From Elusimicrobiota bacterium (lineage in GTDB: Bacteria > Elusimicrobiota > Elusimicrobia > Elusimicrobiales > UBA9959), in contig JAPLKI010000010.1 in NCBI GenBank assembly GCA_026388155.1, positions 62,001 to 126,000 on the forward strand: DNA of 64,000 nucleotides. Reading direction: 5' to 3'. The translations under genes and the position numbers were made by a program. Below the pieces are notes generated by a model, which worked only from the letters and a program-made list of their open reading frames with translations, was not told where the DNA came from and did not search any database. The first letter of the stretch is position 1; every line of letters starts with the position of its first letter. Below are positions 26,446 through 34,624 of the stretch, piece by piece.

Positions 26446-26556
26446 AGCAGCGGCTAGAGGCGAGCGGATAGCGGATGCGGAAAATGAAAAATTAAAGTTT
26501 TTAAAATCTGTGTTTCCGCCCCTATTCGCTATTTGCTGACCCCTATACCCTGAACG
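26446..26556. repeat. Intergenic hairpin, GCGGATAG/CTATTCGC arms
   Basis: The left arm is AGCGGCTAGAGGCGAGCGGA plus further TAGCG units; the right arm is CCCCTATTCGCTATTTGCTG plus ACCCCTATACCC. The loop is AT-rich. It occupies the position where rpmD would normally be, and shares TGTTTCCG-CCCTATTCGCTAT with 24246-24337. Confidence 0.75.
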
Positions 26557-26582
26557 ATTAGACTTTACAAGGAGATAAAACT

Positions 26583-27053
26583 ATGGTCGGTTTAAACAAT
26601 TTACGGCCCAAACCGGGCTCAGTGCGCAGAACCAAGAGGCTTGGTACGGGCAGCGGTTCGGGACACGGCCAGACTTCCACTAAGGGCCAGAAAGGCCAGA
26701 GCGCCACCGCCGGCGGCACCAAACGCAGCGGCTTTGAGGGCGGCCAGATGCCGCTGTCGCGCCGCATTCCGAAGAGCGGGTTTTCCAACAACAAGTTCAG
26801 GGTCGTCTGCGAATGGGTGAATGTTTCTTCGCTTGATAAATGTTTTGACAACGGCGCCGAAGTGACGCCGGAGGCGCTGGTCCTGAAACGGCTGGTCAAG
26901 CATACAAAGCGCGTAAAAATTCTGGGCGACGGGGAGCTTAAGAAATCGCTGAAGGTCTTCGCGCACGCTTTTTCCGCGTCCGCCAAAGAAAAAATAGAGA
27001 AGGCCGGCGGCGCCGCCTCTGTGATAGCCGCGGCGGTCCCGGCGGGGAAATAA
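26583..27053 (+). CDS. rplO: 50S ribosomal protein L15
   Basis: 156 residues. Gly/Lys-rich N-terminal arm GTGSGSGHGQTSTKGQKGQ and C-terminal KIEKAGG motif as usual. A late assembly protein that reaches into 23S rRNA. SD AAGGAG. Its stop abuts the secY start (TAAATG). Confidence 0.96.
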   Translation: MVGLNNLRPKPGSVRRTKRLGTGSGSGHGQTSTKGQKGQSATAGGTKRSGFEGGQMPLSRRIPKSGFSNNKFRVVCEWVNVSSLDKCFDNGAEVTPEALVLKRLVKHTKRVKILGDGELKKSLKVFAHAFSASAKEKIEKAGGAASVIAAAVPAGK

Positions 27054-28382
27054 ATGCAACAATTAGCCGATATCTTTAAAATTCAGGACCTTAAGAAAAG
27101 GATAATCTTTGTTGTGATAGCGCTGGCCGTTTACCGGTTGGGCGCTTTTATCCCGATACCGGGCATTAATGTCGCGGCCCTGCAGGCGCTTTTCAACGCC
27201 AACAAGGGGACGCTCCTTGGTTTTCTGGATATTTTTTCCGGCGGCGCGCTGGGGAGATTTTCCATTTTTTCAATGGGCGTAATGCCTTACATTAACGCTT
27301 CCATCATTATGAGCCTGGTTCAGGGCGCGCATGTATTCCCTTTCCTTGACAGGCTGGCCAAAGAAGGCGGTACGGGACATAAAAAGATAATACAGTACAC
27401 CCGCGTATTTACCCTGTTTTTAGCCGCTTTCCAGTCGCTCGGCCTTACCATAGCGCTCACCAAAATGTCCGCGGGCGGAGGCCCCACCATTGTCAGCAAC
27501 CCTACGTTCACATTTTACTTCGTCACCGTGCTTACTCTTGTCACAGGCACTATTTTTGTAATGTGGCTGGGTGAGCAGATAACCGAGCGGGGTATCGGCA
27601 ACGGTATTTCGCTCATAATATTCGCCGGTATCGTGGACAGGCTGCCCGGCGCCGTGATGGACATGATAAAGCTGATACAGATAGACGAAATGAGCATTCT
27701 TTCCGGACTGCTTATAGTCGCGACGGTGCTGGTTATTGTCGGGTTTACTATCTGGGTTGAAACCGCCCAGAGAAAAATACCGGTGCAGTACGCACAGCGC
27801 ATGGTGGGCAGAAAAATGTACGGCGGAGCAAGCACTTTTCTGCCGCTCAAAGTCGACCAATCAGGCGTTATCGCGGTTATTTTCGCCGTGTCGCTTTTAA
27901 GCGTGCCCTACACTATAACGCAATTTAATCCCGGCGCCCCCTGGGCGCAGAAAGTGATGTCCTTCATGAACCACTCAAGCCTGGTATATCAGCTGTGCTA
28001 CGTGGCGCTCATCATCTTTTTCTGCTATTTTTACAACTCGGTGAGCATTAACCCTAAAGATCTGGCCGAGAATATGAAAAAATGGGGCGGTTTTATACCC
28101 GGTATACGGCCCGGTGAACAGACGGCGTCTCATATCGAATGGGTGATGAACAGGATAACGCTCGGCGGCGCGCTTTTCGTTTCCGTAATAGCGGTGCTGC
28201 CCGACTATTTGCGGGCTAAATTCAACGTGCCTTTCTATTTCGGCGGGACCTCGCTTTTAATCGTGGTGGGCGTGGCGCTTGACACCATAGCGCAGACGGA
28301 AGCCCACCTCATAATGCGCAACTACGAGGGTTTTTACAAGAACTCAAAAATAAAGGGCCGCTGGTTCAATGTGGGCACTTAA
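27054..28382 (+). CDS. secY: Preprotein translocase subunit SecY
   Basis: 442 residues with ten membrane segments. This is the protein-conducting channel for Sec export. It has the plug region after GRFSIFSMGVMPYINASIIM-like helix 2, the cytoplasmic loop YAQRMVGRKMYGG, and the C-terminal FGGTSLLIVVGVALDT. It directly abuts rplO, the conserved gene order. Confidence 0.97.
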   Translation: MQQLADIFKIQDLKKRIIFVVIALAVYRLGAFIPIPGINVAALQALFNANKGTLLGFLDIFSGGALGRFSIFSMGVMPYINASIIMSLVQGAHVFPFLDRLAKEGGTGHKKIIQYTRVFTLFLAAFQSLGLTIALTKMSAGGGPTIVSNPTFTFYFVTVLTLVTGTIFVMWLGEQITERGIGNGISLIIFAGIVDRLPGAVMDMIKLIQIDEMSILSGLLIVATVLVIVGFTIWVETAQRKIPVQYAQRMVGRKMYGGASTFLPLKVDQSGVIAVIFAVSLLSVPYTITQFNPGAPWAQKVMSFMNHSSLVYQLCYVALIIFFCYFYNSVSINPKDLAENMKKWGGFIPGIRPGEQTASHIEWVMNRITLGGALFVSVIAVLPDYLRAKFNVPFYFGGTSLLIVVGVALDTIAQTEAHLIMRNYEGFYKNSKIKGRWFNVGT

Positions 28383-28384
28383 GG

Positions 28385-28427
28385 GAAAAATATAGAATAC
28401 GGAATTTTAAATTCTATATTCCGACCT
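28385..28427. repeat. Small hairpin in the secY-adk gap
   Basis: TATAGAATACGGAATTT pairs with AAATTCTATATTCCG. A short stem with AT-rich loop. It may be a member of the spacer hairpin family or an mRNA processing site. No T-run of note. Confidence 0.5.
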
Positions 28428-28450
28428 TTTGTGTTCTGGACGGACTTTAC

Positions 28451-29101
28451 ATGAATATAATTTTGCTGGGATATCCCGGTTCCGGAAAAGGAACCCAGGC
28501 CAAGGTTCTCTCCCAAAAATTAGGGCTTATGCATTTCTCCACGGGTGACATCTTTCGCGAGGAAATTTCAAAGCATAGCCCGCTCGGACTTGAAGCGGCG
28601 GGCTATCTTTCGGGCGGCCGCCTGGTGCCGGATAAACTGGTTTTGGACCTGATAAAGAGCAGGCTCGCCGCTGAAACGCGCGGCCTTTTATTCGACGGGT
28701 TCCCGCGCACTGTGGAGCAGGCGCAGGTCCTGGACGAGTATCTCTCCTCGAGAGGACTGGCGGTGGACATGGTTTTTTTTCTGGACCTGCCGGAACAGGA
28801 AGTCGTTTCGCGTCTGGGCGCGCGGCGTACCTGCGTGAAGTGCGGCATGATTTACAACCTTCTTACCAGCGCGCCGGCGAAAGAAAATACCTGCGACGCC
28901 TGCGGCGGGGCGCTGGCGCTCAGGGAGGACGATAAACCGGAAGTAATAAAAAAGCGCATTATGGTTTACAGGGACCAGACCGAGCCGCTTCTCGCCTATT
29001 ACAAGGGCAACGGGGTTTTTTCAGAGGTTAAGGCGGACCTTGCCCCGCAAGCCATAACCGGACAGATTCTTTCTTCGCTTAAAACCGGCTTACATGGTTG
29101 A
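28451..29101 (+). CDS. adk: Adenylate kinase, zinc-LID type
   Basis: 216 residues, catalysing ATP + AMP to 2 ADP. P-loop GYPGSGKGTQA at the start, AMP-binding FSTGDIFREE and DGFPRTVEQA. The LID carries four cysteines (CVKCGM and CDACGG), so it binds zinc, as in the long Gram-positive-type enzymes. Its end overlaps map by 8 bases. Conserved position after secY. Confidence 0.97.
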   Translation: MNIILLGYPGSGKGTQAKVLSQKLGLMHFSTGDIFREEISKHSPLGLEAAGYLSGGRLVPDKLVLDLIKSRLAAETRGLLFDGFPRTVEQAQVLDEYLSSRGLAVDMVFFLDLPEQEVVSRLGARRTCVKCGMIYNLLTSAPAKENTCDACGGALALREDDKPEVIKKRIMVYRDQTEPLLAYYKGNGVFSEVKADLAPQAITGQILSSLKTGLHG

Positions 29102-29855
29102 ATTAAAGACTCCCGCCGAGCTTGAAAAAATGCGCACGGCATCGGGCATCGTGGCCTCTACGCTCGCTCTGCTGAGGGGAAAAATAAAACCCGGCGTTTC
29201 AACTTTGGAGCTTGACCGTTTTGCCGAGGCTGAAATAAGGCGGCGCGGGGCCCAGCCCGCGTTCCTCGGTTACAGGGGCTACCCGGCCACGCTTTGCGTT
29301 TCCATAAACGAGGAAGTGGTGCACGGCATTCCGAACGCCGCCCGCTTGATAATGGAAGGCGATGTGGTCAGCCTTGATCTGGGTGCTGTGTGGGAGGGGT
29401 TTTACGGCGACGCCGCCATAACCGTGGCGGCGGGCCGCGTGAAACCGGAGTTGGCTAAATTGCTTGAGGTTACGGAAGCGGCGCTTTACCGGGCGCTTAA
29501 AACGGTCAAAAGCGGGATTCACATCGGAGACGTTTCACATGCCGTGGAGGAATATGTCGTCCCAACCGGCATGGGCGTGGTGAGAGAGTTCACCGGGCAC
29601 GGGATAGGCAGGCATTTGCACGAGGAACCCTCCATTCCTAATTTCGGCCGGCGCGGCACCGGCGTGGTTCTAAAACCCGGCATGACGCTTGCCATAGAAC
29701 CCATGGTTTGTCTTGGAACCGCGGAGGTGGTAATAAAAAACGACGGCTGGACGGCCGTTTCCGCAGACGGGTCCTGCGCCGCGCATTTTGAACATACCGT
29801 AGCGGTTACGGAGGACGGCTGCGAAATACTAAGCCTAAGTGAGGGAGGACAGTAA
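29094..29855 (+). CDS. map: Methionine aminopeptidase, type I
   Basis: 253 residues. Removes N-terminal methionine co-translationally. The five metal ligands of the pita-bread fold are all visible: two Asp in DLGAVWEGFYGDAA, His in TGHGIGRHLHEEP, Glu in LAIEPM and Glu in FEHTVAVTE. It overlaps adk by 8 bases. No N-terminal zinc finger extension. Confidence 0.97.
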   Translation: MVELKTPAELEKMRTASGIVASTLALLRGKIKPGVSTLELDRFAEAEIRRRGAQPAFLGYRGYPATLCVSINEEVVHGIPNAARLIMEGDVVSLDLGAVWEGFYGDAAITVAAGRVKPELAKLLEVTEAALYRALKTVKSGIHIGDVSHAVEEYVVPTGMGVVREFTGHGIGRHLHEEPSIPNFGRRGTGVVLKPGMTLAIEPMVCLGTAEVVIKNDGWTAVSADGSCAAHFEHTVAVTEDGCEILSLSEGGQ

Positions 29856-29863
29856 TAGTTTTG

Positions 29864-29869
29864 TATAAT
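29864..29869 (+). promoter_or_regulatory. Possible -10 box before infA
   Basis: TATAAT ends 8 bases before the infA ATG. No SD precedes that ATG, so a separate, nearly leaderless infA transcript is possible. No convincing -35 box is seen. Confidence 0.35.
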
Positions 29870-29877
29870 ATAAACAT

Positions 29878-30099
29878 ATGTCAGAAAACAGCGAAAAAAT
29901 AGAACTTGAAGGGATAGTGAAAGAGTCGCTTCCGAACGCCACTTTCAAAGTTGAGATCGCACCCGGAAAAACCATCCTTGGGATAATTTCCGGCAAAATG
30001 CGCATCAACCATATAAAGATTCTTCCCGGAGACAAAGTCCGCCTTGAATTGTCGCCCTACGACCTTTCCAAAGGCAGGATCGTTTACAGGGGAAAATAG
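29878..30099 (+). CDS. infA: Translation initiation factor IF-1
   Basis: 73 residues, an OB-fold protein binding the A site of the 30S subunit during initiation. Motifs [34 protein letters not shown] and [13 protein letters not shown] are standard. It starts 22 bases after map without a Shine-Dalgarno sequence but behind TATAAT. It is followed directly by rpmJ. Confidence 0.96.
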   Translation: MSENSEKIELEGIVKESLPNATFKVEIAPGKTILGIISGKMRINHIKILPGDKVRLELSPYDLSKGRIVYRGK

Positions 30100-30109
30100 A
30101 GGTATCCAG

Positions 30110-30223
30110 ATGAAGGTAAGAGCAAGCGTTAAGAAAATCTGCAACAAATGCAAGATAGTTAAAAGAAAAGGCGTAGTCAGGGTGATTTGCACCGATCCCC
30201 GGCATAAACAGCGGCAGGGTTAG
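30110..30223 (+). CDS. rpmJ: 50S ribosomal protein L36
   Basis: 37 residues ([17 protein letters not shown], then [19 protein letters not shown]). A zinc ribbon with C11, C14, C27 and H33, the zinc form. ATG 30110 follows GAGGT. The infA-rpmJ-rpsM order is the standard alpha-operon start. Confidence 0.96.
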   Translation: MKVRASVKKICNKCKIVKRKGVVRVICTDPRHKQRQG

Positions 30224-30226
30224 TTT

Positions 30227-30277
30227 TACAGCCTGAAGAACTTCAGCGCTTCAGTTCTTCAGCGCTTCAGCACTGAG
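30227..30277. repeat. Intergenic hairpin, CTGAAG/CTTCAG units
   Basis: CAGCCTGAAGAACTTCAGCG is followed by CTTCAGTTCTTCAGCGCTTC. Tandem units in both orientations give several alternative hairpins. Between rpmJ and rpsM, ending just before the SD AAGGAG. Confidence 0.7.
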
Positions 30278-30291
30278 TTTAAGGAGAATAT

Positions 30292-30699
30292 ATGGCAAGA
30301 ATAGCTGGAGTGGATTTACCGAGGGAAAAAAGAATTGACATCGCCCTCGCCTATGTTTACGGGATAGGCCGGCCCATGGCCAGGAAGATTTTGGAAGGCC
30401 TGAAAAACCAGATAGACCCCACGACCAGGGTAAAGAATCTTACTGAGGATCAGGTGGGGCTGCTCAACTCGCTTATCTCAAAGGAATACAAGGTGGAAGG
30501 CGAACTGAGGCGCGAGGAAACCGCGCACATCAAGCGCTATGTGGAAATAAGCAGTTATCGCGGCTACAGGCACAGACGCAATCTCCCTGCCCGCGGCCAG
30601 CGCACCAAGACCAACGCCAGAACCCGCAGAGGCAGGAGAAAAACCGTGGGTTCGTCTTCAAAGGCGCCGGCGGCGGCGGCAGCCAAGCCCGCGGCGTAA
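30292..30699 (+). CDS. rpsM: 30S ribosomal protein S13
   Basis: 135 residues. Starts [13 protein letters not shown]; helix-two-turn-helix [11 protein letters not shown]; basic tail [17 protein letters not shown] reaching the tRNAs, then an Ala-rich extension. It forms bridges to the large subunit. SD AAGGAG. Confidence 0.97.
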   Translation: MARIAGVDLPREKRIDIALAYVYGIGRPMARKILEGLKNQIDPTTRVKNLTEDQVGLLNSLISKEYKVEGELRREETAHIKRYVEISSYRGYRHRRNLPARGQRTKTNARTRRGRRKTVGSSSKAPAAAAAKPAA

Positions 30700-30700
30700 A

Positions 30701-30728
30701 AAAAGCGCTTAAGCGCTTCAGTTCTGAT
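30701..30728. repeat. Short CTGAAG-type repeat remnant
   Basis: AAGCGCTTAAGCGCTTCAG repeats the GCGCTTCAG unit of 30227-30277. It can form a small AGCGCTTAAGCGCT palindrome. Between rpsM and rpsK. Confidence 0.5.
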
Positions 30729-30753
30729 TTATCCTCAGGAGGATTTGAAAATT

Positions 30754-31269
30754 ATGAGCGAAGAAAAAAAACCGCAGAACGACCAGGCCAAAAGGCCGGA
30801 ACAGGGAAAACCGCAGAGCGGCATCCCCTCATCAGCTGACGGCGCCAAAGGCCCCCGGCCCGCCGGCGCGGCTCCCGTTGGGAAGGGCGCGGAGAAACCG
30901 CAGGCCAAACGCCGCTATCGCAGCGTGCCTTTCGCCCGCGTTTACATCAACTGCTCTTTTAACAACACCATCGTCACCATTACCGACGAAAAAGGCGGGG
31001 CCATCGCCTGGTCGACATCGGGCAGTAACGGATTTCGGGGCACCAAGAAGGGAACGCCTTTCGCGGCCCAGATCACGGCCTCAAAGGCCTGCGCCAAAGC
31101 CGCCGAATACGGCGTGCGGCAGGCGCAGATTTTTGTGAACGGCCCCGGCCCCGGCAGAGAAACCGCAATACGCGCCATAGCCGCCAGCGGCATACGCGTG
31201 GTGTCCATAAAAGATGTTACCGGCATCCCGCACAACGGTTGCAGGCCGCCCAAGGCGCGGAGAGTGTAA
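30754..31269 (+). CDS. rpsK: 30S ribosomal protein S11 with N-terminal extension
   Basis: 171 residues, against about 130 in most bacteria. The first 50 residues are a disordered Lys/Pro/Ala-rich extension ([15 protein letters not shown]). The standard fold then starts at [17 protein letters not shown] and ends in [17 protein letters not shown] 30754 lies 10 bases after AGGAGGA; TTG 30745 is too close. S11 is in the 30S platform near the mRNA exit. Confidence 0.95.
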   Translation: MSEEKKPQNDQAKRPEQGKPQSGIPSSADGAKGPRPAGAAPVGKGAEKPQAKRRYRSVPFARVYINCSFNNTIVTITDEKGGAIAWSTSGSNGFRGTKKGTPFAAQITASKACAKAAEYGVRQAQIFVNGPGPGRETAIRAIAASGIRVVSIKDVTGIPHNGCRPPKARRV

Positions 31270-31357
31270 CAACAACAGCGGCTAGAGGCGAGGGGTTAGT
31301 GTATAGGGTTAAGAAATTTCCTTCCCTAACCCCTAATCGTTATACGCTATACGCTGA
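31269..31357. repeat. Intergenic hairpin, GGGTTAG/CTAACCC arms
   Basis: The left arm has AGCGGCTAGAGGCGAGGGGT and TAGTGTATAGGG, the apex AAGAAATTTCCTT, and the right arm CCCTAACCCCTAATCG plus TATACGCTATACGCTG. A strong hairpin between rpsK and rpsD, followed by SD GGAGGT. Confidence 0.8.
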
Positions 31358-31373
31358 TTTTTACGGAGGTTAA

Positions 31374-32009
31374 ATGTCCAGATATACGGGTCCAAGTTGC
31401 AAAAAATGCAGAAAGGTCAGCCAGAAGCTGTTCCTGAAAGGAGTGAAGTGTAATACCAACTGCATTGTGGATAAGCAGAAACAGAAGAAAGACAAAAAAT
31501 TTTCGTCGGGAGCCGGCAGAAACAAGAAATCCGACTATGCCGTTCATCTGAAGGAAAAGCAGATAGCGCGTATGATGGCGCAGGTAGGTGAAGCGCAGTT
31601 CCGCCGGTTCTTTGCCATGGCCTCAAAGGACAAGGGTCAGACCGGAGCGGCGCTTTTGCGCTTCCTTGAAGTGCGTCTGGATAATATAGTGAGGCGCCTC
31701 GGTTTTGCGGTATCCATGAAAGCGGCCCGCCAGCTGGTTAATCACGGCCACATTAAAGTCAACGGCAGGAGGGTGGATATAGCGTCGTGTCTGGTCAAGC
31801 CCGGAGACTCAGTTTCAATAGACCCGAAGGCTTCCCAGACGCTGCTTGTAAAGCAGGGCCTTGAGAACGCGCAAAAAACGGCCCAACGCCCGAGTTTTCT
31901 GGCCTGGGACGAGACCACGCTTTCCGGCAAGCTCGTGCGCTGGCCGGACAGAGCCGAAGTTTCCATACCCGTAAATGAACAGCTCATTGTTGAGTTCTAT
32001 TCCAAATAA
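31374..32009 (+). CDS. rpsD: 30S ribosomal protein S4, zinc-binding type
   Basis: 211 residues. N-terminal zinc motif CKKC-x13-CNTNC, then the S4 RNA-binding domain (RLDNIVRRLGFAVSMKAAR, GHIKVNGRRVDI). A primary 16S-binding assembly protein, and in E. coli the repressor of the alpha operon. SD CGGAGG. Confidence 0.97.
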   Translation: MSRYTGPSCKKCRKVSQKLFLKGVKCNTNCIVDKQKQKKDKKFSSGAGRNKKSDYAVHLKEKQIARMMAQVGEAQFRRFFAMASKDKGQTGAALLRFLEVRLDNIVRRLGFAVSMKAARQLVNHGHIKVNGRRVDIASCLVKPGDSVSIDPKASQTLLVKQGLENAQKTAQRPSFLAWDETTLSGKLVRWPDRAEVSIPVNEQLIVEFYSK

Positions 32010-32027
32010 TCAGGAGGTTACCAACGC

Positions 32028-33002
32028 ATGCCTACATTTTCAAAACAGCTCATCATTCCTGAAGCCTTAAGCCTTGAGGAAAAAAGCCGGACCGCGAATT
32101 ATTCCAAATTCACCGCTGAGCCCTATGAAAGGGGTTATGGCCACACCATCGGTAATTCGCTCAGGCGCATCCTTCTTTCAAGTCTTGACGGCGCCGCGGT
32201 GGTGGCCGTGCGCATCAAGGGTGCCCGCCACGAATATTCCACCGTCAACGGCGTTGAGGAGGATGTTATAAACATACTCCTGAACCTGAAGAAACTCCGC
32301 GTGCGTCTTCACGGCGAAGGGCCGGAGACGCTTCTTATCTCGCTTAAGGGCAAGAAAGAAGTTAAAGCCTCCGATATACGCGAAAGCGCCAATGTGGAGG
32401 TAATAAACAAGGACCTCGTAATCGCCCATGTCGAGGCCGGCGCCGAGTTCGAAGCGGAACTTGAGATCGCAAGGGGTGCGGGATATCTCACTTCCGACGA
32501 GATCATTTCAGGAATGACTCTGCCGGCGGATTTTATTCCGATGGACGCTTTATTCTCCCCGATAGAGAAAGTGCATTACACCGTGGAAAATGCCCGCGTG
32601 GGACATAAGACCGATTACGACAAATTGGTGCTTGAAGTGTGGACCGACGGCACCATTACTCCGTCCGACGCGGTGAACAAAACTGCCGCGCTGCTCCGGC
32701 GCTCCATCATCCCTTTCCTGCCGAAAGAAGAGGCCGCTGCGGAAAGTGTTCCTGAAAAAAGCGAAGAAAGCACCGCCGGTTCCGGCGAGCTTAATAACAA
32801 GCTGGAACAGGGTGTGGATATGATAGAGCTCTCCTCCAGGGCGTCCAACTGTCTTAAGGTGGCGGGTATCCGCACCATAGGCGAACTGGTGAATAAATCC
32901 GAGAATGATCTGCTCGCGGTGAAAAATTTCGGGCAGAAATCGCTTGACGAGATCAAAGATAAGCTCAAAGAGATGGGGCTTTCTCTCGGTATGAAGGAAT
33001 AG
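32028..33002 (+). CDS. rpoA: RNA polymerase alpha subunit
   Basis: 324 residues. N-terminal dimerisation domain (YGHTIGNSLRRILLSSLDGA) and C-terminal DNA-binding domain (SSRASNCLKVAGIRTIGEL). The linker is Glu/Ser-rich. SD AGGAGG. The stop codon TAG is part of a perfect 8-base-pair hairpin (33001-33019, AGCGGCGC/GCGCCGCT), which lacks a T-run, so rplQ is probably on the same transcript. Confidence 0.97.
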   Translation: MPTFSKQLIIPEALSLEEKSRTANYSKFTAEPYERGYGHTIGNSLRRILLSSLDGAAVVAVRIKGARHEYSTVNGVEEDVINILLNLKKLRVRLHGEGPETLLISLKGKKEVKASDIRESANVEVINKDLVIAHVEAGAEFEAELEIARGAGYLTSDEIISGMTLPADFIPMDALFSPIEKVHYTVENARVGHKTDYDKLVLEVWTDGTITPSDAVNKTAALLRRSIIPFLPKEEAAAESVPEKSEESTAGSGELNNKLEQGVDMIELSSRASNCLKVAGIRTIGELVNKSENDLLAVKNFGQKSLDEIKDKLKEMGLSLGMKE

Positions 33003-33017
33003 CGGCGCAGCGCGCCG

Positions 33018-33062
33018 CTGGTCACAGGTCACAAGCAAGAGAAGGACACAGGACAAAGGATC
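33018..33062. repeat. GGTCACAG-type repeat between rpoA and rplQ
   Basis: CTGGTCACAGGTCACAAGCA and GGACACAGGACAAAGG are direct, degenerate units. The 20-base block GGTCACAGGTCACAAGCAAG occurs identically inside queE (about 47393-47412). Confidence 0.75.
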
Positions 33063-33071
33063 TGCAATCTT

Positions 33072-33416
33072 ATGATAAAGAATCTCGGACACAGAAAACT
33101 TTCCAAGACCGGCTCCCACAGGAAGGCGATGTTTTCAAATATGGCGACCAGCCTTCTTCTGCATGAAAAAATAACCACCACGGTGCCTAAAGCCAAGGAA
33201 TTGCGCCGGGTGGTGGAGCGCGTTATCACCGACGCCAAACATGGCCGCACACTGGAAGTGCGCCGCGCAGTGCGCAGCCGCGAAGTTTATAACAAGGTGC
33301 TTGAAGTTATAGCGCCGCGCTATAAGGAACGCCCGGGCGGATTTACCAGGATATTAAGGATCGGCGTAAGAAAAGGCGATGCGACCGAAATCGCCATGAT
33401 AAAACTGGTTGATTAG
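33072..33416 (+). CDS. rplQ: 50S ribosomal protein L17
   Basis: 114 residues. Starts IKNLGHRKLSKTGSHRKAMF, typical. Last gene of the ribosomal superoperon. No strong SD. Confidence 0.96.
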   Translation: MIKNLGHRKLSKTGSHRKAMFSNMATSLLLHEKITTTVPKAKELRRVVERVITDAKHGRTLEVRRAVRSREVYNKVLEVIAPRYKERPGGFTRILRIGVRKGDATEIAMIKLVD

Positions 33417-33478
33417 GAAGAGATTACAGCGATAACAGAATGATTACGGTGATAATGCTCCGAATAAAATCGCCGATT
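33417..33478. repeat. GATTACAGCGAT-type repeat before mreB
   Basis: Units GATTACAGCGATAACAG and TGATTACGGTGATAATG, with a weak complement in AAATCGCCGATTT. Related to 40037-40140, which starts with GAGATTACAGCGATGG. Confidence 0.6.
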
Positions 33479-33489
33479 TTTAGGTTATA

Positions 33490-34533
33490 ATGTTCGACTA
33501 TTTTTTCAGCCTTTTTTCAAACGATATAGGCATTGACCTGGGCACTGCCAACACGCTGGTCTATGTCAGGGGCAAGGGCATCGTGCTGCGCGAGCCGTCA
33601 GTGGTGGCCATAGACAAGAACAGGCACAGGGTGCTGGCGGTGGGTTCGGAAGCTAAGCTCATGCTCGGGCGCACGCCCTCGCACATCGCGGCGGTGCGGC
33701 CGCTGAGAAACGGTGTAATAGCCGACTTTGAAGTTACCCAGGAAATGATAAAGTATTTTATCCGGAAAGTTCACAACAGGCGCAGCCTGCTGCATCCCCG
33801 TATCGTCATAGGCATCCCCTCAGGCATCACGGAAGTTGAAAAGCGCGCGGTGCAGGAATCCGCCGAGCAGGCGGGCGCGCGGGAAGTTTTGCTCATAGAA
33901 GAGCCTATGGCCGCCGCCATCGGTTCCGACCTGCCTGTTTCAGAGCCTCACGCAAGCATGATCTGCGACGTGGGTGGCGGCACCACGGAAGTGGCCGTTA
34001 TATCGCTTGGCGGCATGGTAGTGGCCAAGTCCCTTGACGTGGCGGGCGACGAGATGGACGACTGCATAGTGCAGTACTTCAGGAGAAAGCACAATTTAGT
34101 CATAGGAGAAGCGACCGCGGAAGAGGTAAAGATACAGATAGGTTCGGTTTTTCCTCTGAAAGAAGAAAAGACCATAGAGGTCAAGGGCAGAGACCAGGCA
34201 AAGGGCCTGCCTAAAACAATTCTTGTTACTTCAGAAGAGATACGTCAGGCTCTTATGGAGCCTGTGCAGCTTATTGTGGACCTTATTAAGCAGGTACTGG
34301 AAGAAACCCCGCCCGAGCTCTCCTCGGATCTGGTTGACAGGGGTATGGTGCTTGCCGGCGGGGGCTCGCTGTTGCGCGGCTTCCCCGAGCTTATCAGGCA
34401 GGAAACCGAGTTGCCAGTCCACAGAGCCGCCGACCCTTTAAGCTGTGTCGCCCTTGGCTGCGGGAAGTATTTGGAAGAACTGGACAAGATACAGCAGAAA
34501 CCCGATTTTTTTAAGTCCTACCGGAACGATTAG
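33490..34533 (+). CDS. mreB: Rod shape-determining protein MreB
   Basis: 347 residues, bacterial actin that directs cell-wall elongation. Phosphate-binding [14 protein letters not shown] at residues 12-25 and [17 protein letters not shown]; adenosine motif [16 protein letters not shown]-terminal [10 protein letters not shown] may be the amphipathic membrane anchor seen in many MreBs. The start lacks a clear SD and overlaps a TATAAT. A strong terminator directly after it separates it from mreC. Confidence 0.97.
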   Translation: MFDYFFSLFSNDIGIDLGTANTLVYVRGKGIVLREPSVVAIDKNRHRVLAVGSEAKLMLGRTPSHIAAVRPLRNGVIADFEVTQEMIKYFIRKVHNRRSLLHPRIVIGIPSGITEVEKRAVQESAEQAGAREVLLIEEPMAAAIGSDLPVSEPHASMICDVGGGTTEVAVISLGGMVVAKSLDVAGDEMDDCIVQYFRRKHNLVIGEATAEEVKIQIGSVFPLKEEKTIEVKGRDQAKGLPKTILVTSEEIRQALMEPVQLIVDLIKQVLEETPPELSSDLVDRGMVLAGGGSLLRGFPELIRQETELPVHRAADPLSCVALGCGKYLEELDKIQQKPDFFKSYRND

Positions 34534-34556
34534 CCCGGCGCTCGCGCCGGGTTTTT
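34534..34556 (+). terminator. Intrinsic terminator after mreB
   Basis: CCCGGCG-CTCG-CGCCGGG followed by TTTTT. Perfect 7-base-pair stem. It probably makes mreB more abundant than the downstream mreCD-mrdA-rodA genes. Confidence 0.9.
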
Positions 34557-34624
34557 AATGCCGTTTTCCGGGGCTTGTTTTCCTCCAAACACGGGCGTTT
34601 CTGCGTTAAGTCAGGGGCGCCGTT

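Noticed and set aside
20003-31357. CRISPR array
   Set aside because: The repeated spacer blocks have direct short units, but no regular repeat-spacer alternation and no cas genes.
33486-33491. TATAAT as a sure promoter for mreB
   Set aside because: It overlaps the ATG, so a transcript from it would start inside the gene. Kept only as part of the leaderless pattern.
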